Assembly: GCA_043769275.1 (NCBI GenBank) | Contig: JAYVJM010000090.1 | Span: 1-29,788 of the forward strand | Origin: JAYVJM01 sp043769275 | GTDB taxonomy: Bacteria; Pseudomonadota; Gammaproteobacteria; Pseudomonadales; UBA7239 | Length of the DNA stretch: 29,788 nucleotides | Reading direction: 5' to 3' | In this document: in pieces, positions 24,429-29,788 of the stretch | Layout of the letters: each line of letters opens with the position of its first letter | Numbering within the stretch: the stretch's first letter is position 1 | The notes under the pieces: model-generated | The model's input: only the letters and a program-made list of their open reading frames with translations | Databases searched by the model: none | Told to the model about the DNA's origin: nothing | Made by a program: the position numbers and the translations under genes

Positions 24429-25577
24429 TTAACCTTGGCAAAAAACAGTTTTAATGCTTTTGACTACGCGATCAACATTGCTTGTTGTCATGTCGGGAAA
24501 CAGCGGCAGCGAACAGATTCGCGCAGAGTTCCATTCTGTGTTTTGTAACGAATGTGCCAACGGAAAATCCGCCTGTTTTTCCCGATAGTACTTTTGTTCG
24601 TGTATGGCACGGAAATGCAGCCCGCAACCGATATTTTCGGTTTTCATCTGTGCAATAAAGGTATCGCGAGAGCCTTTCAGTATGCGCACTACAAATAAAT
24701 GCCAGCTATGCGTGTGCTCCCACGCCGGCGGCGACAGGGGTGAGATTTCCTCTACATCGCGCAGCGCGTGCAAGTAATATGCAGCCAGCTCAGCGCGTTT
24801 GCCGTTGATGGTATCCAGCCGCTGTATTTGGTTCAGTGCCAAGGCTGCGCACATATCGGGTAGGTTGTACTTAAAGCCAGGTTCTATCACTTCTGCTTGT
24901 GGTGTACGCCCGTGCGTAGCGCGATCAAAAGAATCAACACCCAAGCCGTGGAATTTCAAACGGCGCAATTGGGCGGCAAGCGCGTCATTGTCTGTCACTA
25001 TCACGCCACCCTCAGCGGATGTGACGTTTTTAATTGCTTGCAGCGAAAAAATAGCATCGCTACCTGCACCGATAGGCTGCCCGCAGTACGTGCTGCCCAG
25101 CACGTGAGCAGCATCTTCTACTAGCTGAATTTTGTACGTTGCGGCAACGGCACGAATGGCACGAATGTCTAACGGCGCACCGGCAAAATGCACAGGAATA
25201 ATCAGCTTTGTTTTGGGTGTAATGGCGGCACGAATGTTTTCGGCACTCACCATCAGATTGTCACGGTCGACATCCACAAATACCGGTGTCGCTCCCAACA
25301 AAGTAATGAGGTTGACCGTAGACACCCACGTTAAAGATGGGGTGATGACTTCATCACCAGCACCGATGCCCAGCGCAGTCAGGTAAATATGCATTCCAGC
25401 CGTAGCCGAACAGACCGCTATTGCGTGTCTTGCGCCTGTGAGAGAGCAGAAAGCATCTTCTAGGGCTGCTGCACGCGAGCCGGTTGTGATCCAGCCAGAG
25501 CGCAGCACGTCAGCCACCGCGGCTATGTCGCTTTCGGTTACGTTTGGCTTACAAAAGGGCAGAAAAGTTTCCGTCAC
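24429..25577 (-). CDS. arnB: UDP-4-amino-4-deoxy-L-arabinose aminotransferase
   Basis: A 382-residue PLP enzyme of the DegT/DnrJ/EryC1 family (E. coli ArnB 379-385 aa). It transfers the amino group from glutamate to UDP-4-keto-pentose in the cytosol. PLP-site Asp155 lies in LVEDAAHVLGS, and the Schiff-base Lys183 is in FSLQAIKNVTSAEGG, which mirrors E. coli FSFHAIKN. The C-terminal LPLFPDMTTSNVDRVV is typical. The start codon is GTG at 25577 with only a weak purine stretch upstream. It is the first gene of the minus-strand arm, divergent from arnA across 204 bases. Confidence 0.95.
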   Translation of the reverse strand: MTETFLPFCKPNVTESDIAAVADVLRSGWITTGSRAAALEDAFCSLTGARHAIAVCSATAGMHIYLTALGIGAGDEVITPSLTWVSTVNLITLLGATPVFVDVDRDNLMVSAENIRAAITPKTKLIIPVHFAGAPLDIRAIRAVAATYKIQLVEDAAHVLGSTYCGQPIGAGSDAIFSLQAIKNVTSAEGGVIVTDNDALAAQLRRLKFHGLGVDSFDRATHGRTPQAEVIEPGFKYNLPDMCAALALNQIQRLDTINGKRAELAAYYLHALRDVEEISPLSPPAWEHTHSWHLFVVRILKGSRDTFIAQMKTENIGCGLHFRAIHEQKYYREKQADFPLAHSLQNTEWNSARICSLPLFPDMTTSNVDRVVKSIKTVFCQG

Positions 25578-25668
25578 GAACGTAAATCTCTTGTCAAATT
25601 ACAGAAGATAACGCGGCAAGATACCAAAAAAACGATACGGCAATACCCGCGAACCCCTTACCTCAAGG

Positions 25669-25694
25669 GCGGCGAACTGTATACTATGCGCCGC
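25669..25694. promoter_or_regulatory. Operator-like dyad between arnB and arnA
   Basis: GCGGCG (25669-25674) and CGCCGC (25689-25694) form perfect inverted arms around a centre that is itself the palindrome GTATAC (25679-25684), so the whole 26-bp element shares one symmetry axis. An outer CCTTAC/GTAAGG pair (25656-25661 and 25697-25702) is also present but slightly off-centre. This is the usual shape of a dimeric repressor or activator site. It could alternatively fold as a hairpin in the arnA leader if transcription starts upstream. Confidence 0.5.
25680..25685 (+). promoter_or_regulatory. Candidate -10 element of the arnADE promoter
   Basis: TATACT matches the -10 consensus at five of six positions and lies in the centre of the dyad. 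The bases 17 upstream (CTTACC at 25657-25662) match the -35 consensus at only three positions, which suggests an activator-dependent promoter if it is one. The leader would be about 90 bases. Confidence 0.35.
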
Positions 25695-25781
25695 TTGTAA
25701 GGAAGGCCGAGAAAACAAGCCCGAACGAAGAAAAGCACAGACCACTCACCCATTTTTGACGCAGCGCGCAGCGAGTACCAG

Positions 25782-27818
25782 ATGAAAACAATTGTATTTG
25801 CCTATCATGACTTTGGCTGCGTAGGTATTGAAGCACTCATCAATAGCGGCTATGAGATTGCGGCTGTGTTTACTTACCGCGATGCGCCGGATGAAACGGT
25901 CTATTTCAGGTCAGTTGCCAAGCTTTGCGCACAACGGAATATCCCCGTTTTTGTGCCAGATCAAATCAATCATCCTTTGTGGCAGGAGCGTATTCTTGCC
26001 TTAGCTCCTGACTATATCTTTTCTTTCTACTACCGTGACATGCTGCCAGATTTCCTGTTGACGCTGGCCAAAAAAGGGGCGTACAACCTGCATGGCTCGC
26101 TGCTGCCACACTATCGCGGCCGCGCGCCGTTGAACTGGGTTCTGGTAAATGGCGAAACACAAACCGGTGTGACGCTGCATCACATGATTAAACAGGCAGA
26201 TGCCGGCGATATAGTCGGCCAGCGTATCGTGCCAATTACAGATGCCGACGATGTGCTCAGTCTGCAACAAAAAATGCTGCAAGCCGCCAGTGATCTCTTA
26301 GCGCAACAACTGCCGTTAATCGTAGCAGGAAAGGCCACGCGCACGCCGCAAGACTTGTCGAAATCCAGCTATTTTGGCCGCCGCACACCGAGTGACGGTG
26401 ACATTGATTGGTGCAAGCCAGCCGCTACTGTGCGTAATCTGATACGTGCTGTCACGCAACCTTATCCAGGTGCGTTCAGCCATGCGGGGAATCGCAAAAT
26501 TACGGTGTGGGAAGCAGATGTGGTTGAACATGTCACCGGTGCTGCGCCGGGCACGGTGATTGCGGAAGCCCCGTTAACGATTGCTTGTGCTCAAAATGCC
26601 ATTGTGATTAAAACAGGGCAAACAGAGAGTGGCTTGTATCTGTCCGGTCAGCAACTCGCGTGGGAGCTGAATCTTGTTTCGGGGAGCCGCTTGGGTCGTA
26701 AGGCGGGTGATATTGCGCACGCAAATTATCGCCCCAAAGTTCTTATTCTTGGCGTAAATGGTTTTATCGGCAGTCACCTGAGCGAAAGACTGCTGCGTGA
26801 CGGTGCCTTCGAGGTGTACGGGATGGACATGTCCTGCAGTGCTTTAGGGCACTTACTGGATCATCCTGACTTTCATTTTGTCGAGGGCGACATCAGCATC
26901 CACAGTGACTGGATTGAGTATCACGTTAAGAAATGCGACGTAGTGCTGCCGCTGGTGGCTATTGCTACGCCCATTGAATACGTTCGCAACCCATTGCGCG
27001 TGTTTGAGTTGGATTTTGAAGAAAATCTTAAAGTTGTGCGTTACTGCGCACAGTACAACAAGCGCGTGATTTTCCCTTCCACATCCGAAGTGTATGGCAT
27101 GTGTCAGGAGACAGAATTTGATGAAGACAGCTCCAATCTCGTGCTGGGGCCGATCAACAAAGAGCGCTGGATTTACTCTTGCGTCAAGCAGTTGTTAGAT
27201 CGCGTAATCTGGGCGTATGGCAACAAGGGCTTGCGCTTCACACTGTTCCGCCCATTCAACTGGATGGGGCCGCGTTTGGATAGCCTCAACTCTGCCCGCG
27301 TTGGCGGTTCACGCGCTATCACTCAATTGATTTTGAATTTGGTTGAAGGCACACCGATTCAGTTGTTTGATGGCGGCGAGCAAAAACGCTGCTTTACCGA
27401 TATTGATGATGGTGTTGAAGCCTTGTTTCGTATCATCGAAAACAAAAATAGCTCGTGTGATGGCAAAATCATCAATATTGGCAACCCCGATAACGAGGCC
27501 AGCATCAAGCAATTGGCTGAAATATTGGTGGAAAAATTTGAAGTGCATCCGTTGCGCAAGCATTTTCCTCCTTTTGCTGGCTTCAAAGTACAGGAGAGCA
27601 GCGCGTTTTACGGCGCGGGTTATCAGGATGTGCAATACCGCCGTCCTAGCATTCGCAATGCCAAGCGTTATATAGACTGGGTGCCCACGTCTACGCTCGA
27701 ACAGTCAATTGATAGCACGCTAGATTTCTTCCTGCGCTCAGCCATCGTGGAAGCCGGTGTTGAATCCTCTGTTAAAGCGAGGCCTCTCACGACTCGTGAA
27801 ACAGCGTCTGCAAAATGA
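25782..27818 (+). CDS. arnA: Bifunctional UDP-L-Ara4N formyltransferase / UDP-glucuronate decarboxylase
   Basis: A 678-residue two-domain enzyme (E. coli 660 aa). The N-terminal domain (about 1-305) formylates UDP-L-Ara4N with 10-formyl-THF and keeps the catalytic Asn102, His104 and Asp140 (NLHGSLLPHYRGRAPLNW, QADAGD) at the same numbering as E. coli. The C-terminal domain (about 318-655) is an NAD-dependent SDR that oxidatively decarboxylates UDP-glucuronate: GVNGFIGSHL at 324-333, FPSTSEVYG and WIYSCVKQLLDR in the active site, and QDVQYRRPSIRNAKR carrying the conserved arginine. About 18 extra residues form the C-terminal tail. Only a weak GAG-type ribosome binding site precedes the ATG. 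The stop overlaps the arnD start (ATGA). Confidence 0.97.
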   Translation: MKTIVFAYHDFGCVGIEALINSGYEIAAVFTYRDAPDETVYFRSVAKLCAQRNIPVFVPDQINHPLWQERILALAPDYIFSFYYRDMLPDFLLTLAKKGAYNLHGSLLPHYRGRAPLNWVLVNGETQTGVTLHHMIKQADAGDIVGQRIVPITDADDVLSLQQKMLQAASDLLAQQLPLIVAGKATRTPQDLSKSSYFGRRTPSDGDIDWCKPAATVRNLIRAVTQPYPGAFSHAGNRKITVWEADVVEHVTGAAPGTVIAEAPLTIACAQNAIVIKTGQTESGLYLSGQQLAWELNLVSGSRLGRKAGDIAHANYRPKVLILGVNGFIGSHLSERLLRDGAFEVYGMDMSCSALGHLLDHPDFHFVEGDISIHSDWIEYHVKKCDVVLPLVAIATPIEYVRNPLRVFELDFEENLKVVRYCAQYNKRVIFPSTSEVYGMCQETEFDEDSSNLVLGPINKERWIYSCVKQLLDRVIWAYGNKGLRFTLFRPFNWMGPRLDSLNSARVGGSRAITQLILNLVEGTPIQLFDGGEQKRCFTDIDDGVEALFRIIENKNSSCDGKIINIGNPDNEASIKQLAEILVEKFEVHPLRKHFPPFAGFKVQESSAFYGAGYQDVQYRRPSIRNAKRYIDWVPTSTLEQSIDSTLDFFLRSAIVEAGVESSVKARPLTTRETASAK

Positions 27819-28759
27819 GTCGTACCTATGAAGCCACAGCTACGCCGATTGTGGTCGGGCTACGTATAGATGTAGATACCTATCGCGGCACACGCCTCGG
27901 TGTGCCTGCGCTGGTGGAAATCTTGGCCGAATTCGATATTCGCGCCAGTTTTTTCTTCACCGTTGGCCCAGACAATATGGGGCGGCACTTATGGCGACTC
28001 TTGAAGCCGGCTTTTTTGATCAAGATGTTGCGCTCAAAAGCTGCTTCGCTGTACGGTTGGGATATTCTTTTGCGCGGCACATTTTGGCCTGGAACGCTTA
28101 TCGGAAAAAATCAAGCAGACATCATCCGCGCCACTCGCAACTGCGGCCATGAAATGGGCTTGCACGCATGGGATCACCATAGCTGGCAGGTAAATATAGA
28201 TCGTTACACACCGGAGAAAATGCTGGCGCAATTGCAACAAGGTTTCGATCAGTTAAGCGCCATTCTTGGGGCGGCTCCTACTTGTTCCGCTGCCGCCGGT
28301 TGGCGTTGCAACGAATTGGCACTGAAACTCAAAGAGCGTTTTAACTTTCTCTACAATAGCGATTGTCGTGGCACGCATCTATTCCGGCCACAGGTAGATG
28401 GTCGGTGCTTCACGCCGCAAATCCCTGTCACGCTGCCTACTTACGATGAAGTAATTGGGCAAAACGGCATTAGTGATGCCAATTACAACGATTTTATCCT
28501 CAAGCAGTTCCTGCCGGATCGCCTCAATGTTTACACCATTCATGCCGAGGTGGAAGGTATCGCCAAGCAGGCGCAATTTGCACAACTGCTGGCATGCGCC
28601 AAAGAACGTGGCATTGTTTTTCAGACGTTGGGCGGTCTGTTACCCGCAGACATTCAAAAGCTGCCTGCTGCAAAGTTGGTAAAACAAACCCAACTTGGGC
28701 GCGAAGGCTGGCTTGCGCAACAAGGCGCAGACATCAGCACAGCCGAGCAGCATGCGTGA
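27815..28759 (+). CDS. arnD: Undecaprenyl-phosphate formamido-arabinose deformylase
   Basis: A 314-residue NodB-fold polysaccharide deacetylase relative (E. coli ArnD 296 aa). It removes the formyl group from undecaprenyl-phosphate-L-Ara4FN, making the transfer to the lipid irreversible. The metal and catalytic acids are in GLRIDVDTYRGTRLG (Asp19 and Asp21), a metal histidine pair is expected in GHEMGLHAWDHHSW, and AAAGWRCNELAL and YTIHAEVEG complete the family pattern. The C-terminus runs about 18 residues beyond the enteric enzyme. It starts within the arnA stop codon and ends overlapping the arnE start, so the three genes are probably translated as a unit. Confidence 0.95.
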   Translation: MSRTYEATATPIVVGLRIDVDTYRGTRLGVPALVEILAEFDIRASFFFTVGPDNMGRHLWRLLKPAFLIKMLRSKAASLYGWDILLRGTFWPGTLIGKNQADIIRATRNCGHEMGLHAWDHHSWQVNIDRYTPEKMLAQLQQGFDQLSAILGAAPTCSAAAGWRCNELALKLKERFNFLYNSDCRGTHLFRPQVDGRCFTPQIPVTLPTYDEVIGQNGISDANYNDFILKQFLPDRLNVYTIHAEVEGIAKQAQFAQLLACAKERGIVFQTLGGLLPADIQKLPAAKLVKQTQLGREGWLAQQGADISTAEQHA

Positions 28760-29118
28760 CCGCGTATCTAGCCTTATTCATTACAATACTACTCACCGTC
28801 AGTGGTCAAGTTTTGCAAAAACAGGTCGCCGACGCATTCGCCCTGCAAGAACACACCGAGCAGCCCCCATTACGCTTTCCGTTTTATCTGCGCCAACCCA
28901 GTTTTTGGTCAGCGTTGCTTTGCTTGGGTCTTGCGCTATTGGCTTGGCTGGTTGTGTTAAGGCACATGGATGTTAGCCGCGCTTACGCGCTATTGAGTAT
29001 CAATTACCCTCTGATGTTGGTGGTGGCACATTTTGGATTTGGTGAGGTGATTCCGCTACGTCGTTGGCTGGGCGTGTGCGTGGTTTGCATGGGTTTAGTT
29101 TTGGTGTTTTTGAAGTGA
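28756..29118 (+). CDS. arnE: ArnE-like small transporter, undecaprenyl-L-Ara4N flippase subunit
   Basis: A 120-residue protein of the EamA/SMR superfamily with four hydrophobic helices (about 3-25, 48-68, 74-92 and 99-119), matching E. coli ArnE (111 aa). ArnE and ArnF together are thought to flip undecaprenyl-phosphate-L-Ara4N to the periplasmic side. The start is GTG at 28756, overlapping the arnD stop as GTGA; there is no good Shine-Dalgarno, consistent with coupled translation. Longer in-frame starts lie inside arnD and are unlikely. No arnF follows, so either this protein works as a homodimer or the partner is encoded elsewhere. Because the small EmrE-like families look alike, the name leans on its position. 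Confidence 0.83.
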   Translation: MTAYLALFITILLTVSGQVLQKQVADAFALQEHTEQPPLRFPFYLRQPSFWSALLCLGLALLAWLVVLRHMDVSRAYALLSINYPLMLVVAHFGFGEVIPLRRWLGVCVVCMGLVLVFLK

Positions 29119-29160
29119 TGGGCGAGCTTATATAGCGCTTGCATTGCCAAATTTCGGTCA

Positions 29161-29181
29161 CGCCTTGTTGCAACAGGCGTT
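29161..29181 (+). terminator. Candidate terminator of arnADE
   Basis: CGCC (29161-29164) pairs with GGCG (29176-29179), and an inner TGTT/AACA palindrome extends the stem with one unpaired T. The tail is TTTAAAATT, a poor U-tract. It lies 42 bases after the arnE stop. Confidence 0.4.
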
Positions 29182-29273
29182 TAAAATTCCAGTGCCTTGT
29201 CTAAATTATATTTCCGCGAGTATTATGAAGCTGGTAGTAGTTCTTTGATGGACTTCTGCTGAAGTTGCGGTTT

Positions 29274-29606
29274 ATGTCAATAAAACCAGACAGGATGCGG
29301 GAAATGGAAGTAACAAACCAACAAAAAGACAGTGCAAATTTGATCTCCCTGAAAAACCTTGGGGCAGCCACCGTCAACATACTGAATGCTATTGGTATTC
29401 GTACACGTGACGATCTTGCCGCCGTTGGTTCTGCACAAGCATTCCGGCTTATAAGGCAGCGCGGCATCAACGCATCCCTAGCCATGCTGTACGCACTAGA
29501 AGCTGCTTTGCTCGACGTGCATTGGAAGTCATTGGAGGCGACACTAAAGGCACAGTTGGTCAAAAAAGTAGAGCAAATGGACGAGGAAGATAAAGTCGCC
29601 GCTTGA
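29274..29606 (+). CDS. TfoX C-terminal domain protein
   Basis: A 110-residue protein. ISLKNLGAATVNILNAIGIRTRDDLAAVGSAQAFRLIRQRG followed by SLAMLYALEAALLDVHW is the TfoX_C domain, a helix-hairpin-helix-like fold, occupying about residues 25-95. The N-terminal TfoX domain found in the competence regulators TfoX/Sxy is absent, so a role in competence cannot be assumed. The ATG at 29274 is used here; an ATG at 29304 has AGG nine bases upstream and may be the real start, giving 100 residues. It stands alone between the arn cluster and the insertion sequence. Its molecular function is not established. Confidence 0.8.
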   Translation: MSIKPDRMREMEVTNQQKDSANLISLKNLGAATVNILNAIGIRTRDDLAAVGSAQAFRLIRQRGINASLAMLYALEAALLDVHWKSLEATLKAQLVKKVEQMDEEDKVAA

Positions 29607-29731
29607 TTTTTTAATACGGCCGCTGATCGTTCCAGTGTCTTGTGTGCTGTGCTAGTTTGTCGATTGACGCTATTGAGGTGCGCTTAATTGAAACTGATGT
29701 TACGCAACCCTCCCCCTGATAAGCTTGCCGA

Positions 29732-29788
29732 ATGAAAAAAGCCGACCTTGATTTATACACCGACTATTTGTTGAGCACTTTTGGTGCT
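29732..29788 (+). mobile_element. Start of an insertion-sequence transposase, cut by the window edge
   Basis: An ATG at 29732 opens a frame reading MKKADLDLYTDYLLSTFGA (19 codons) to the end of the window. This strongly resembles the N-terminus of a group of DDE transposases that begin with DLYTDYLL plus a short Thr/Gly/Ser-rich segment. Only the first part is visible, so family and integrity cannot be judged. The left end of the element should lie somewhere between 29607 and 29731; a sequence TGTTACGCAACC at 29697-29708 is a candidate tip, but the partner repeat is outside the window. Confidence 0.6.

Noticed and set aside
25141..25240. Repeated GGCACGAATG motifs within arnB
   Set aside because: They encode ordinary Arg-Ala-Ile-Arg helices of the aminotransferase and have no regular spacing; no CRISPR or other array is implied.
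25578..25781. PmrA-type binding site (CTTAAG direct repeats) expected upstream of an arn operon
   Set aside because: Reading both strands of the gap gave no CTTAAG pair at the usual spacing.

Overview
The window is a compact chromosomal segment of a gammaproteobacterium. The evidence is the thrS-infC-rpmI-rplT-pheS-pheT-ihfA-merR gene order, a FimL/ChpA-type pilus regulator, a SohB protease, an E. coli-like IHF alpha and a lipid A aminoarabinose (arn) cluster. Base composition is moderate. The closest flavour is the Pseudomonadales/Cellvibrionales side of the class rather than the enterics. That placement is inference from gene content and remembered family sequences; no search was run.

Layout. 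1-2462: a SUI1/YciH-type initiation factor (+) converges on a long FimL-like gene (-). 2463-6277 (+): dxs (isoprenoid precursor synthesis), sohB (inner-membrane protease) and a nitroreductase, closely spaced. 6343-10313 (-): rpmE, a single-domain malic enzyme, aroC and an exported di-haem cytochrome c peroxidase, with the last three in a probable operon. 10314-11316: two non-coding gaps either side of a CspD-like cold shock gene (-). They hold a terminator-like hairpin on the unexpected strand, a probable cspD terminator, and a cspD promoter with a long leader that begins near a cold-box-like sequence. 11317-18951 (+): the translation and nucleoid operon thrS, infC (AUU start), rpmI, rplT, terminator, pheS, pheT, ihfA and a MerR-like gene.

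18955-29118: a divergent arn cluster. On the minus strand run arnB, arnC, an ArnT-like transferase, ugd and a second ArnT-like transferase. On the plus strand run arnA, arnD and arnE with start-stop overlaps. Together they would make UDP-glucuronate (Ugd), oxidise and decarboxylate it and formylate the amino sugar (ArnA), transaminate (ArnB), load undecaprenyl phosphate (ArnC), deformylate (ArnD), flip the lipid (ArnE, no ArnF seen) and transfer L-Ara4N to lipid A (ArnT). That modification usually gives polymyxin/cationic peptide resistance. A strong dyad overlapping a -10-like element sits between the two arms.

29119-29788: a stand-alone TfoX C-terminal domain gene, then the first 19 codons of what looks like an insertion-sequence transposase, cut off by the window edge.

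No rRNA, tRNA, CRISPR array or unmistakably new multi-gene system was found. The best leads are the possible small RNA between rpmE and cspD, the cspD leader, the arn operator-like dyad and the mosaic codon use within pheT.
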